A DNA stretch of 64,000 nt from Pseudanabaena minima (GTDB taxonomy: Bacteria > Cyanobacteriota > Cyanobacteriia > Pseudanabaenales > Pseudanabaenaceae). This document shows positions 51,642 through 60,348 of the stretch, in pieces. Location: contig NZ_CP159508.1 of assembly GCF_051131155.1 (NCBI RefSeq), positions 5,022,001 through 5,086,000 of the forward strand. The letters run 5' to 3'. The first letter of the stretch is position 1. Every line of letters starts with the position of its first letter. Both the position numbers and the translations under genes were made by a program. The notes beneath the pieces are model-generated. The model did not search any database and was not told the origin of the DNA. It saw only the letters and a program-made list of their open reading frames with translations.

Positions 51642-51956
51642 TGCTTTTTTCTCCTTTCCCCGATTTAGAGGTACTTAAAATATCTAAATTGATTTAATAA
51701 ATTATTAATTAAAATGTCTGGATAACTCTGTGTGTGGATAATTTTTAGAAAATATTAAGTTGAAAAACCACTTTTTCTATCTAAACAATCGTCTAATTTA
51801 GATAAGGCTTTTTGGCTGTGCAACTGTACTTTTCTATTTCATAGGAACATCCTACTTCCTAAATTCAATATTTATTTACCCAAAAGTTATGAAAAGGTTA
51901 TTTCTAAAGTTATTAATATTGAGTGATCGCCGTCTAAAGATCTGACAATCTTTTCC
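51642..51956. other. non-coding region upstream of the STAS gene
   Basis: About 315 AT-rich bases without a supportable gene on either strand. I see no clear regulatory element. Confidence 0.5.
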
Positions 51957-52008
51957 AGCCCAGTATTTAGTGGTGCAGCACAAATCTCTGCACCACTAAA
52001 TACTGGCT
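51957..52008. terminator. hairpin terminator of the glycosylase gene
   Basis: A perfect stem AGCCAGTATTTAGTGGTGCAG with a 10-base loop, starting seven bases after the glycosylase stop on the minus strand. There is no strong T run. Confidence 0.65.
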
Positions 52009-52014
52009 ACTTAT

Positions 52015-52587
52015 TTAGGTCACTTTTCGAGATACTGAGGTGCGATCGCGTAAATACCAACGCCAAGGGATATCTGCTCCCTGCGTAATGCCAATTCTTG
52101 TGGTCTGATCAATTGGCTCAGCAAAATTAGGCGATCGCGCCTCTAGCCATAGATCTGAATCGGGATGTAGCTTTACCCCATCAAGTTGTCGATCAATTTT
52201 CAATAGTCGGCAAAGTTTGCCAGGTCCGGCTCCTGCCCGATGCGCTTTTTCTTTAGGGTTGTGCCAACTTGGTAAGAGATCGCATTCGATCGCCCGAATT
52301 AATACCGCACTGCAAAAATCTTCGCGATCGGTCACGATATTAACGCAGTGGTACATTCCATAAATTAAATAGACATATGCAGTACAGGGTGCGCCAAAAA
52401 TAGCGGCATTGCGCTGAGTTTTACGCCGATACCCATGACAAGCAGGATCGGTTGCGTCATAGGCTTCAGTTTCGACAATAATTCCCCGATATTCAAGCTC
52501 GTCAATCCTTCTTACTAAAGTGCATCCCAATAAATTTGGCGCAACTTCATAGGCAGGACGAGCAAAAAAAGATTTTTCTAGCAGCAT
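52015..52587 (-). CDS. DNA-3-methyladenine glycosylase (AAG/Mpg family)
   Basis: A protein of 190 aa that removes alkylated and deaminated purines from DNA, starting base excision repair. Motifs: FFARPAYEVAPNLLGC, IVETEAYDATDPACHGYRRKTQRNAAIFG (with the catalytic Glu in VETEAY and the intercalating loop), AYVYLIYGMYHCVNIV and GPGKLCRLLKID. I chose the ATG at 52587; six codons to 52605 are also open. It is downstream of moaE on the same strand, with only 39 bp between. Confidence 0.93.
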   Translation of the reverse strand: MLLEKSFFARPAYEVAPNLLGCTLVRRIDELEYRGIIVETEAYDATDPACHGYRRKTQRNAAIFGAPCTAYVYLIYGMYHCVNIVTDREDFCSAVLIRAIECDLLPSWHNPKEKAHRAGAGPGKLCRLLKIDRQLDGVKLHPDSDLWLEARSPNFAEPIDQTTRIGITQGADIPWRWYLRDRTSVSRKVT

Positions 52588-52626
52588 CAAAAACTCCAAA
52601 CCCAAAGAGTGTTCTGTATCTTTCTG

Positions 52627-53052
52627 CTATATCGGGCAATTAACCCAACTGCTGACCCCATCTAGCCAAAATTCTTTTTTCCAAATTGGAGCATCAACTT
52701 TTAAGCTGTCGATCGCATAATGACAAGCCTCAAAAGCTTCGGCACGATGTGGAGACCCTACTGCAACTAAAACGCTAATTTCGCCAATTTTAAGTTTGCC
52801 AAGGCGATGGTGAATGACAACTTCGGTGATATCTGGAAATTTTTGATGGCAGCGATCGCTAATTTCCTGAAAAACTTGTAAAGCCATCGATTCATAGGCT
52901 TGATAGTCCAGATAATCAACGGCTCTTCCCCCCGTCTGATTGCGTACCATACCGCTCATCAGCACCACTGCCCCATTACGCGCATTGTCGGCGATCGCAT
53001 AGACTGCTGACACATCCAAAACCTCATGAGTTAGTCGAAAATTTTTACTCAT
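52627..53052 (-). CDS. moaE: molybdopterin synthase catalytic subunit
   Basis: A protein of 141 aa that transfers sulfur from MoaD thiocarboxylate to precursor Z to form molybdopterin. Motifs: GAVVLMSGMVRNQTGGRAVDYLDYQAYESMA, VVIHHRLGKLKIGEISVLVAVGSPHRAEAFEACHYAIDSLK, and the active lysines in APIWKKEFW. moaD is not in the window. Probably cotranscribed with the glycosylase. Confidence 0.95.
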   Translation of the reverse strand: MSKNFRLTHEVLDVSAVYAIADNARNGAVVLMSGMVRNQTGGRAVDYLDYQAYESMALQVFQEISDRCHQKFPDITEVVIHHRLGKLKIGEISVLVAVGSPHRAEAFEACHYAIDSLKVDAPIWKKEFWLDGVSSWVNCPI

Positions 53053-53090
53053 ATATTCGCCTAAACCGCGCAGAGCACGGTTTAGTTAAA

Positions 53091-53222
53091 TTAATCTTCG
53101 TGTTCTTCAAACTGATCGACTAATTCTTTATTAGGCGGACCAAACGCCACATATATCGCATAAGCTGTTAAAACGATCACACATACGGCGATAGTCACCG
53201 CGATCGAAGTTGCGTTTTCCAT
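53091..53222 (-). CDS. psbN: photosystem II assembly protein PsbN
   Basis: A 43-aa single-helix thylakoid protein. ATG on the minus strand at 53222, then MENATSIAVTIAVCVIVL, a transmembrane helix, and the conserved tail YVAFGPPNKELVDQFEEHED. PsbN is needed for early assembly of the PSII reaction centre and is not a subunit of the finished complex. It is encoded opposite to psbH, as in most cyanobacteria and chloroplasts, with 77 bp between the two starts. Confidence 0.95.
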   Translation of the reverse strand: MENATSIAVTIAVCVIVLTAYAIYVAFGPPNKELVDQFEEHED

Positions 53223-53299
53223 GAATTGAACCAATGATTTGAGTTATTCTTAATTACAATTATACTATTTTGTAACAATCCTTTTAAGAAGACAAAGTT

Positions 53300-53494
53300 A
53301 TGTCACAACGTACCCGCCTTGGCGATATCCTCAGACCTTTGAACGCAGAATACGGTAAGGTCTCTCGTGGCTGGGGAACTACCCCTCTCATGGCTGTATT
53401 CATGGCATTGTTTCTTGTATTTCTGGTAATTATTCTCCAGTTGTACAACTCCTCCTTGATCCTTGATGGTGTTAACCTCAACTGGGGCGGCTAG
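53300..53494 (+). CDS. psbH: photosystem II protein PsbH
   Basis: A 64-aa protein with a stromal N-terminus (SQRTRLGDILRPLNAEYGKVSRGWGTTPLM), one transmembrane helix (AVFMALFLVFLVIILQLYNSSL) and a short lumenal end. It stabilises the CP47 side of PSII and electron transfer between the quinones. Length and sequence are normal. It is divergent from psbN. Confidence 0.97.
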   Translation: MSQRTRLGDILRPLNAEYGKVSRGWGTTPLMAVFMALFLVFLVIILQLYNSSLILDGVNLNWGG

Positions 53495-53517
53495 GTTCTA
53501 GCTATCCTAAGCAAAGA

Positions 53518-53544
53518 TTAAAGGCACGCTCTGCGTGCCTTTAA
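53518..53544. terminator. terminator of psbH
   Basis: A stem TTAAAGGCACGC, loop TCT, complement GCGTGCCTTTAA, 24 bases after the psbH stop. Confidence 0.85.
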
Positions 53545-53596
53545 CGTATCAATAGTTTTCAGTTTTCGTTGTATATAAATTTTAAGGTCACTCTCC

Positions 53597-53902
53597 ATGA
53601 ATATTTTTGGTATTGGTTTGCCTGAAATGATTCTGATCATGCTAGTTGCTCTTTTGATCTTTGGCCCCAAAAAACTGCCAGAAATTGGGCGCAGTATGGG
53701 CAAAGCAATTAAAGGGTTTCAAGATGCTTCCCGTGAATTTGAATCAGAGTTTAAGCGTGAAGCTGATCGCTTAGAGCAACCGGCAACCGTTGCCGATAAA
53801 CCAACTGCACAGCCAAATCCTGATGTTGCTACACCCGTCGCTGCTGCTGTTGCCACATCTTCAGAAGAACCTAAGGAAGTAACAACTGCCTCGGATGCTT
53901 GA
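53597..53902 (+). CDS. tatA: twin-arginine translocase subunit TatA
   Basis: A protein of 101 aa that forms the pore-like assembly of the Tat pathway for folded proteins across the thylakoid and cytoplasmic membranes. The short helix PEMILIMLVALLIFGPKKLPEIGRSMGKAIKGF contains the FGPKKLPE hinge, followed by an amphipathic helix and an Ala/Pro-rich tail. tatC is not here. Its stop codon overlaps the start of pth by eight bases, indicating translational coupling. Confidence 0.94.
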   Translation: MNIFGIGLPEMILIMLVALLIFGPKKLPEIGRSMGKAIKGFQDASREFESEFKREADRLEQPATVADKPTAQPNPDVATPVAAAVATSSEEPKEVTTASDA

Positions 53903-54542
53903 GACTCAATCTATTTCTCTGATTGTGGGGCTGGGTAACCCTGGTACCGAATATGAGCGTACCCGCCACAATATTGGTTTTATGGTGATCGATCGCCTAG
54001 CGACATCTTGGAGTATTTCTCTTGGCAAAGAAAAGCGCTTTTATGGTCTTTTTGGCGAAGGTAGATTATCGACTCGATTAGCTAGTAGCGGCAAGATCCG
54101 GCTGCTCAAGCCAACTACCTACATGAATGTCTCAGGTCAGTCAGTACGAGCCTGTGCTGATTGGTTTAAGGGGAATCCCGCCAATATTCTGGTGATCTAT
54201 GACGATATGGATCTACCCCTTGGTAAATTGCGATTGCGACCTTCAGGCTCAGCAGGTGGACACAATGGGATGAAATCCATAATTTCCCATCTTGGTACGC
54301 AAAATTTTCCTCGGCTTCGTCTTGGTATTGGGCGTGGTGGTAAAGTTGACGGTAATGATAGTGCGATCGCCTCCAAAGCTAATCAAAATGTGACGAATCA
54401 TGTCTTAGGAGGATTTTCTGCTTCAGAGACTAAAATATTGCCAGAAATTCTTGATCTTGCTGAATCCACAGTGACTAGCATTTTATTCGATGGGCTAGAA
54501 AAAGCGATGAGTCTCTACAACAGTCGTAGTATTGATGTTTAA
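53895..54542 (+). CDS. pth: peptidyl-tRNA hydrolase
   Basis: A protein of 215 aa that frees tRNA from prematurely released peptidyl-tRNA. Motifs: IVGLGNPGTEYERTRHNIGFMVID with the catalytic His in RHNIG, LLKPTTYMNVSGQSV, VIYDDMDLPLGKLRLRPSGSAGGHNGMKSI, and FPRLRLGIGR. The start overlaps the end of tatA. Length is usual for bacterial Pth with a modest C-terminal extension. Confidence 0.97.
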   Translation: MLETQSISLIVGLGNPGTEYERTRHNIGFMVIDRLATSWSISLGKEKRFYGLFGEGRLSTRLASSGKIRLLKPTTYMNVSGQSVRACADWFKGNPANILVIYDDMDLPLGKLRLRPSGSAGGHNGMKSIISHLGTQNFPRLRLGIGRGGKVDGNDSAIASKANQNVTNHVLGGFSASETKILPEILDLAESTVTSILFDGLEKAMSLYNSRSIDV

Positions 54543-54749
54543 AAAATCAGATCGTCATATCTAAAGTATTGCTGATGCATTGCCGATCTTAAATTTAGAG
54601 GTTTATCGGTTGGTCTTCTCTAAATTTTTTAGGACTGCTTACAGGGTATGATAAGACGGGTTTTTAGGGAGCTTGAACACATCGCATAGTACCCAAATTA
54701 CTGAGATATGCAAGTGCCATTTAATCGTAGTGAGAGGAGAACGTAATTT

Positions 54750-55892
54750 ATGAAAGCCATGATTTTGGCTGCGGGTAAAGGTACTAGAATCCGCCCGATC
54801 ACGAATATCATGCCCAAGCCCATGATTCCCATCATGCAAAAGCCTGTGATGGAGTTTTTAGTTGAACTACTAAGACAGCATGGTTTTGATCGGATCATGG
54901 TTAATGTTAGCCACTTGTCAGAAGAGATCGAAAACTATTTTCGAGATGGGCAGAAATTTGGTGTGCAGATGGCATATTCCTTTGAAGGAACTATTATTGA
55001 TGGCAAACTCCAAGGTAGTGCGCTTGGTTCGGCTGGCGGTCTCAAAAAAATCCAAGATTTTTCTCCATTCTTTGACGATACCTTTGTTGTTCTTTGTGGT
55101 GATGCATTGATCGATCTTGATCTCACCTATGCCGTTAACTGGCATCGTCAAAAAAAATCACTAGCTACGATTATCACTAAGACCGTTCCTAAAGATCAGG
55201 TGTCAAGCTATGGAGTTGTGGTAACAGACTCCGATGGTCGCATTAAGCAGTTTCAGGAAAAGCCAAGTATTGAGTCGGCTCTAAGCAATACAATTAATAC
55301 AGGCATCTATATCTTCGAGCCAGAAATTCTCGACTATGTGCCTTCAGGTGTGGAATTTGACCTTGGCAGCGATTTGTTCCCTAAGTTGGTATCAGCTAAT
55401 CTGCCTTTCCATGCGATTTCTATGGATTTTCAATGGGTTGATATTGGTAAGGTTCCTGACTATTGGCAAGCGATCCAAGATGTCCTTTCAGACAAAATTA
55501 AAAATGTTAATATCCCTGGGCATGAAGTTAAACCTGGCATTTATACAGGTTTAAATGTCTCTGTAAATTGGGATAAGGTAGACATCCGTGGTCCTGTCTA
55601 TATTGGTGGCATGACTCAAATAGAAGATGGCGCGACCATCATTGGTCCAACAATGATTGGACCTAACTGTCATGTTTGCAGTGGTGCAGTGGTTGAGCGT
55701 AGTGTGATTTTCGAGTATTCGCGCTTATCAGATGTGCGATTAGTCGATAAGTTGGTGTTTGGCCGTTATTGTGTTGACAAAACGGGTGCGACTATTGACT
55801 TGCAAGCAGCTGCCTTAGATTGGTTAATTACCGATGCTAGGCATCAACAGCAGTCTCAAACTCCTTTAGAATTTTCTAAAGCTCCTTCTTAA
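54750..55892 (+). CDS. sugar-1-phosphate nucleotidyltransferase (GDP-mannose type)
   Basis: A protein of 380 aa. The N-terminal nucleotidyltransferase domain has MILAAGKGTRIRPITNIMPKPMIPIMQKPV, the signature G-X-G-T-R-x-x-P-x-T...K-P. The sugar-binding region is VLCGDALIDLDL. A C-terminal left-handed beta-helix has hexapeptide-like repeats (VYIGGMTQIEDGATIIGPTMIGPNCHVCSGAVV). It makes an NDP-sugar for glycans; mannose-1-phosphate guanylyltransferase is the closest guess, glucose-1-phosphate transferases are an alternative. GAGGAGA lies upstream. No glycan cluster is adjacent. Confidence 0.87.
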   Translation: MKAMILAAGKGTRIRPITNIMPKPMIPIMQKPVMEFLVELLRQHGFDRIMVNVSHLSEEIENYFRDGQKFGVQMAYSFEGTIIDGKLQGSALGSAGGLKKIQDFSPFFDDTFVVLCGDALIDLDLTYAVNWHRQKKSLATIITKTVPKDQVSSYGVVVTDSDGRIKQFQEKPSIESALSNTINTGIYIFEPEILDYVPSGVEFDLGSDLFPKLVSANLPFHAISMDFQWVDIGKVPDYWQAIQDVLSDKIKNVNIPGHEVKPGIYTGLNVSVNWDKVDIRGPVYIGGMTQIEDGATIIGPTMIGPNCHVCSGAVVERSVIFEYSRLSDVRLVDKLVFGRYCVDKTGATIDLQAAALDWLITDARHQQQSQTPLEFSKAPS

Positions 55893-55931
55893 AACAACAG
55901 GGGAATCGCCTCGCGCTTCCCCTGTTGTTTT
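55891..55931. terminator. bidirectional terminator
   Basis: A stem AAAACAACAGGGGAA, loop TCGCCTCGCGC, complement ending GTTGTTTT, between the convergent nucleotidyltransferase and amidase genes. It overlaps the amidase stop. Confidence 0.8.
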
Positions 55932-57495
55932 ATCTGCCACGAACACGCATGAACTGATCAATACCTCTTGCGATCGCATCTGCCATCTGTTTTTGATAGT
56001 TAGGATTGCTAAGATTTCTTGCTTCAGTCGGGTTTGTCACAAACCCAGTCTCCACCAAAATAGCAGGCATCGAAGTTCTAGCAATTACGTAAAAGCCTGC
56101 GGCTTTGGCACTGCGATCAGTTGCACCAGTCGCTGATATGATTTGTGACTGAACGTAGCTAGCTAGCGTTCTCCCAATTGTTGAGCCGCGGGCAAAAAAG
56201 GTTTCTACCCCATTAACGCTATTGTTGCGAGAAGCCAGAGAATTCGCATGAATACTTACAAACACATCGGCATTAACTCTCTCGGCAAGAGCTACACGTG
56301 GTTCCAAATCAATTTCTACATCACTAGTACGAGTGTAATAAACCGTGTAACCCATATTTTGCAGGGCTTTTCCTAAGCTAATGCTGATATCTAGGACAAC
56401 ATCTTTTTCCTGTATGCCATTACCAATAGCACCTGGGTCACGCCCGCCATGCCCTGCGTCAACTAGGATTACTCCTCGGCGACGCTCACCTGTATTTAGA
56501 GGGGTTTGGGGAACAGGATTGTTACTAGGTAAAGGCGTTTGGTTATTCGGAGCAACGCTATTTAATGAAACTTGTAATTGAATTTGTTGATTATTGAGTC
56601 GTTGAGTTTCGCGTAGTTGCCAACCAGAGATCGTTTTGATCCCAATTTCTACAGAGTTTCCTACCTGCGATAACCTAATTCTTTCAATAGGACTATTTGT
56701 AGCAAGGCTAGGACGCTGTAAATTTGGCGAGATTTTGGCATTAGTAATAGTTAAGGTATAAGTGCCAGAGGTAGGATCAAAATTAGCCCGATAGCTCACT
56801 GGCTGGTTGGCTGAAATTATTAGTTGCCCAGTATTGCTAAAACTCAAGCTTTGGATCTCTGTAGGTGTAGAAGATACAGGGCTAGTAGGGGAATTGATTG
56901 GTCTAGGAAGATTCAAATTAGGATTTATGGGAGGAGCAATCGGTATCGCTTGAGCAGTTTGATTCGATGGCGTTAGTAGTAGGGTGCGAGTAGAGGCGAT
57001 GTATTGACCTTGCCATGCAACTTTGCTATTGGGATCATTGCTATCGAGATCAAGAACTAGTCTGGCGATCGCAGGGTTATTCTGAAATTGCGCGACTCTA
57101 ACTTGCTTAATCCCAAGTCGATTCATGGGCAAGGTTGATTGGTGCAAGGCTTGTGCCAAATTAGTATTTTGTAAATCGACAATTAAGCGCTCGGGATTAT
57201 TCTCCCTCTGAATCCGAATTTGGGGGTTAGCATTAACCGTTAGCATTAAGCCATTGTTAGTTGGTCGAATGCCGTTTAGTTGAACGGTACTAGATAAGTT
57301 AGAAATATTGTTTATCGATTGTGCTTGTAACTGTCCTAAGACAGGGCTGATATAGCCAGTAGCTACAGTCATCAAAATTCCAACTGCTAGTTGTCGATAT
57401 CGCAAAGTAGTTCTCCCGTGGATATAAAGATCTAAAAGTTGAGAAGATCGAACAGCTAGATTCTTGATAGATTTTTGCTCTAGGTCAATCCCCAC
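55930..57495 (-). CDS. amiC: N-acetylmuramoyl-L-alanine amidase AmiC with AMIN domains (1)
   Basis: A protein of 521 aa that cleaves the amide between MurNAc and the stem peptide. Hydrophobic export segment at about 35-55, two AMIN domains for septal or envelope targeting (about 70-170 and 215-310), linker, and Amidase_3 at about 340-520. Zn ligands and catalytic residues are visible: His in DAGHGG, Glu in GIQEKDVVLD, His in SIHANS, and Glu in LVETGFVTN. It lies directly after its paralogue. In filamentous cyanobacteria AmiC enzymes drill the septal nanopores used for cell-cell communication. Confidence 0.93.
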   Translation of the reverse strand: MGIDLEQKSIKNLAVRSSQLLDLYIHGRTTLRYRQLAVGILMTVATGYISPVLGQLQAQSINNISNLSSTVQLNGIRPTNNGLMLTVNANPQIRIQRENNPERLIVDLQNTNLAQALHQSTLPMNRLGIKQVRVAQFQNNPAIARLVLDLDSNDPNSKVAWQGQYIASTRTLLLTPSNQTAQAIPIAPPINPNLNLPRPINSPTSPVSSTPTEIQSLSFSNTGQLIISANQPVSYRANFDPTSGTYTLTITNAKISPNLQRPSLATNSPIERIRLSQVGNSVEIGIKTISGWQLRETQRLNNQQIQLQVSLNSVAPNNQTPLPSNNPVPQTPLNTGERRRGVILVDAGHGGRDPGAIGNGIQEKDVVLDISISLGKALQNMGYTVYYTRTSDVEIDLEPRVALAERVNADVFVSIHANSLASRNNSVNGVETFFARGSTIGRTLASYVQSQIISATGATDRSAKAAGFYVIARTSMPAILVETGFVTNPTEARNLSNPNYQKQMADAIARGIDQFMRVRGR

Positions 57496-57500
57496 ATTAT

Positions 57501-58964
57501 CTATCTTCGGTAAGATTTCAAGAATTGATCGATGCCTTGAGCGATCGCAACTGCCATACGTCCTTGATAGTTACTATCGACTAACCTTGATGCTTCTGAT
57601 GGATTAGTAATAAATCCAGTTTCCACCAGAATTGCAGGCATTGAAGTTTTCGTAATTACATAAAATCTAGCTGACCTCACACCACGGTCATTTGCACCTG
57701 TACTAGCAATAATCTGCTGATGTACCAATTCTGCAAGATTCTTACCCAAAGACGCACTAGGCGCATGATAAGTTTCAACCCCGTTTACCTGTGATGAACT
57801 TGCATCAAGGGAGTTAACATGAACGCTGACAAATGCACTCGCTCTAGCATTCTCCGCCATCTGCACTCTTGGTTCTAGGTCGAGGTCTATATCCTCAGTA
57901 CGTGTATACATCACAGAGTATCCCATTTGCTGCAATATTCTGCCTAGCTGTTTACTCATTGCTAGTACAATATCTTTTTCGTAGACTCCATTTCTGGTAG
58001 CACCTACATCTGGTCCCCCGTGCCCTGGGTCAATCACAACTAGTTGGCGACCAGAAGTGACATTGCCATAGTTTGGCTGCACCTGTGATCGCGTATTGGG
58101 GGGAATACCTGCATTCACTTGCCCAACACTTGTCAACTGTAAAGCGATCGCTTGGGGATTAGTTCTGACAGACTCACTAATTTGCCAGCCTGAGATCATT
58201 TTCACGCTAACGACTACTGCATCACCCACCTGAGTAAGGCGAATTTGTTCAATGGGGCTATTTGCCCCTAAGACTGGTCGGCGTAACTGCGATGAAATAC
58301 GAGTCGCAGGAATTGTCAAACTATAAGTATTATTTGCTAAATCTAGACTGCTCCGATAGGTAATCGCTCGACTAGCATCAATTACTAGTTGACCATAGCC
58401 ATTAAACGACAAACCATTAATCGTTGTTGGTAAGCTGTTATTAGATCCAGAAGAACTGGTTACTGGCAAGCTACTGGTATTTTTTTCCGTTACTGATAGC
58501 CCTACAGGGCGAAGCAATAATAAACCCCTTGTCTGATCGTAAGAACTTTGCCAATTAACAGGACTAGTGCTATCTAGATCAAAAACTAACCGAGTGATCG
58601 CAGGGTATTTTTGGAACTGAGCCACTCTAATTTGCCTCACCCCATAGCGATTTATTGGCACTACGGAGTTATGAATGTAAGGCGAAACTTCAGTTGCTTG
58701 TAAATCTAAAATAATGCGATCAGGGTTAGCTACTCGTGATGTCCGCATCTGAGGGCTGCCATTAATTTGTAAGACAAACCCATCAGCGTTAACTTGGACA
58801 TTGCGTAACTGTAACTGCTGACCTGACGATGGTAGTTGTGCTTGGAGGTCATTATCCCTCAATGGCGAAACAAGAGGTACTTGAGCATTAATTGCTTGTG
58901 TACCGAAACATGTTCCAACCATTAACAGTATCAGCCATAGTGATTGTCGGTAGTATGGGTTCAA
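57501..58964 (-). CDS. amiC: N-acetylmuramoyl-L-alanine amidase AmiC with AMIN domains (2)
   Basis: A protein of 487 aa, the paralogue of the downstream amidase, five bp apart, so the two are surely cotranscribed. Signal peptide at the N-terminus (LWLILLMVGTCFGTQAINAQ). Two AMIN domains follow. The amidase domain carries DPGHGGPDVGA, EKDIVLAMS, SVHVNS and LVETGFITN, all Zn and catalytic positions kept. Tandem amiC genes next to murI are a known cyanobacterial arrangement and suggest joint control of peptidoglycan turnover at the septum. Confidence 0.93.
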   Translation of the reverse strand: MNPYYRQSLWLILLMVGTCFGTQAINAQVPLVSPLRDNDLQAQLPSSGQQLQLRNVQVNADGFVLQINGSPQMRTSRVANPDRIILDLQATEVSPYIHNSVVPINRYGVRQIRVAQFQKYPAITRLVFDLDSTSPVNWQSSYDQTRGLLLLRPVGLSVTEKNTSSLPVTSSSGSNNSLPTTINGLSFNGYGQLVIDASRAITYRSSLDLANNTYSLTIPATRISSQLRRPVLGANSPIEQIRLTQVGDAVVVSVKMISGWQISESVRTNPQAIALQLTSVGQVNAGIPPNTRSQVQPNYGNVTSGRQLVVIDPGHGGPDVGATRNGVYEKDIVLAMSKQLGRILQQMGYSVMYTRTEDIDLDLEPRVQMAENARASAFVSVHVNSLDASSSQVNGVETYHAPSASLGKNLAELVHQQIIASTGANDRGVRSARFYVITKTSMPAILVETGFITNPSEASRLVDSNYQGRMAVAIAQGIDQFLKSYRR

Positions 58965-59004
58965 AAAATTACTCCCACTTGACTAGAGCTTGCCAATCGA
59001 AACT

Positions 59005-59835
59005 TTAAGACAGCAATTCTACAGGAGATAGGTAAACTTTTTCCACTGATGGAGACTTTCCTAACCACCGTCGCGATACTTGAGCAAAACGATCTGGATC
59101 GCCGCTTACAAAAAATCGAGTTTCAGCGCGATCGCTACGATTATCTAGGCATCTTAGACCCATCAAATCTAACTCTTGGCTCGCAGCCCTCACCACATAA
59201 GAAGCAGGATTTACTAAAGCCACATGAGACGGCAAAATTTGGCGTAAAACCCCCGACAAGTGTGGGTAATGAGTACAACCCAAAACTAAAGTATCAATAT
59301 TTGCCTCAATCAGTGGTTGTAAATATTCCTGGGCTACTTGCAATGTATATGGATCGTTAATCCGATCAGACTCAATCAAAGGTACAAATTCAGGACAATC
59401 TACCTGAAACACATGTGCTTGGGGATCGCTTTCACAAATAGCCCTTACATAAGCTTCACTTTTGACAGTCGCGGTCGTGGCAATTACCCCAATCCTCTTG
59501 CCTTTACCCACAGCTGCTCTCGCTCCTGGCAAAATCAACCCCAAAATTGGTAAATCAAAATCCTTTCGCACTATATCTAATGCTAAAGCCGAACTGGTAT
59601 TACAAGCCATGATTGCCATCTTGACCTGCTCAGACTGCATCCAGTGCAAAATTTCATATACATACTCAATGATCTCCGCAGGCGATCGCTTCCCGTAGGG
59701 CAATCTTGCTGTATCACCGAAATAAACCACAGACTCATTAGGCAATTGGCGATGAACTTCTTGTAAAACCGTAAGTCCCCCAACCCCACTATCAAAAACA
59801 CCAATAGGGAACCGAGCTTCTTGCTGCAAAAACAT
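59005..59835 (-). CDS. murI: glutamate racemase
   Basis: Makes D-glutamate for peptidoglycan. About 276 aa. The two catalytic cysteines are in MACNTSSALAL and LGCTHYPHL; IGVFDSGVGGLTVL is at the N-terminus and YFGDTARLPYGKRS follows. An ATG at 59835 has GAGG at suitable spacing; a GTG at 59847 and an ATG at 59841 are alternatives. It lies 40 bp upstream of the two amiC genes, giving a cell-wall operon murI-amiC-amiC. Confidence 0.95.
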   Translation of the reverse strand: MFLQQEARFPIGVFDSGVGGLTVLQEVHRQLPNESVVYFGDTARLPYGKRSPAEIIEYVYEILHWMQSEQVKMAIMACNTSSALALDIVRKDFDLPILGLILPGARAAVGKGKRIGVIATTATVKSEAYVRAICESDPQAHVFQVDCPEFVPLIESDRINDPYTLQVAQEYLQPLIEANIDTLVLGCTHYPHLSGVLRQILPSHVALVNPASYVVRAASQELDLMGLRCLDNRSDRAETRFFVSGDPDRFAQVSRRWLGKSPSVEKVYLSPVELLS

Positions 59836-59936
59836 GCACATCCTCACACTTCACATGCATCACAGTAAAGCATACTTTTCTTAACGTGAATATCAGCGTA
59901 ACTAATTAACCTCAAATACAATTTCCTCAGACACTC

Positions 59937-60050
59937 ATGCCAAAGCAAAAAATAACTACGCTATTTTTTGCTTAAAAAAACTACTGGAGTTACTTTTCAG
60001 TTCACTTAATTGAATTGACACAAGTGCCGTCACTCTTTTGTGAATTGGTA
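59937..60050. mobile_element. MITE-like element, ATACCAA family (copy 3, reverse)
   Basis: In the reverse orientation it starts TACCAATTCACAAAAG and contains GTGACGGCACTTGTG, then ends with a palindrome around AAATAGCGTAGTTATTT and TTTGGCAT. About 114 bp, slightly longer and more diverged than the two 103-bp copies. It joins a TATAGC element directly, as at 9327. Confidence 0.6.
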
Positions 60051-60051
60051 C

Positions 60052-60170
60052 TATAGCTGCCGTCGATTGTGTTAGGACAAAAGCAAAACCCAAGAAGAGA
60101 ATGGCGGCGCAAAGCGCCGCCATTCTCTTCTTGGGTTTTATGTCCTCATACACTTGGCGACAGCTATATC
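60052..60170. repeat. TATAGC-family element with 55-bp triloop palindrome
   Basis: It starts CTATAGCTGCCGTCG and ends CGACAGCTATA, so the ends are themselves an inverted repeat. TTAGGACA and TGTCCT flank a perfect 55-bp palindrome at 60085-60139 with apex GGCGGCGC and loop AAA. The best preserved copy. Confidence 0.85.
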
Positions 60171-60175
60171 GATAT

Positions 60176-60230
60176 AAAAACCAGAAAGATATGGCAACGA
60201 TAGGCGTTGCCATATCTTTCTGGTTTTTAT
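60176..60230. repeat. palindrome adjacent to the TATAGC element
   Basis: Arms starting AAAAACCAGAAAGATATGGC pair with the downstream complement around an AT/CG loop, then TTATGTC follows as in the TATAGC family. It appears to be a second copy with another stem. Confidence 0.65.
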
Positions 60231-60348
60231 GTCTTAACGGTACTTGCGATCGCTATACTTTTTCTAGACAGCCTGCGATCTCCTATGCGAACAGCATCTG
60301 TCATAAATAGAAAAATAACAACTCAAAAACCAAATCAAGGAGTACTCA

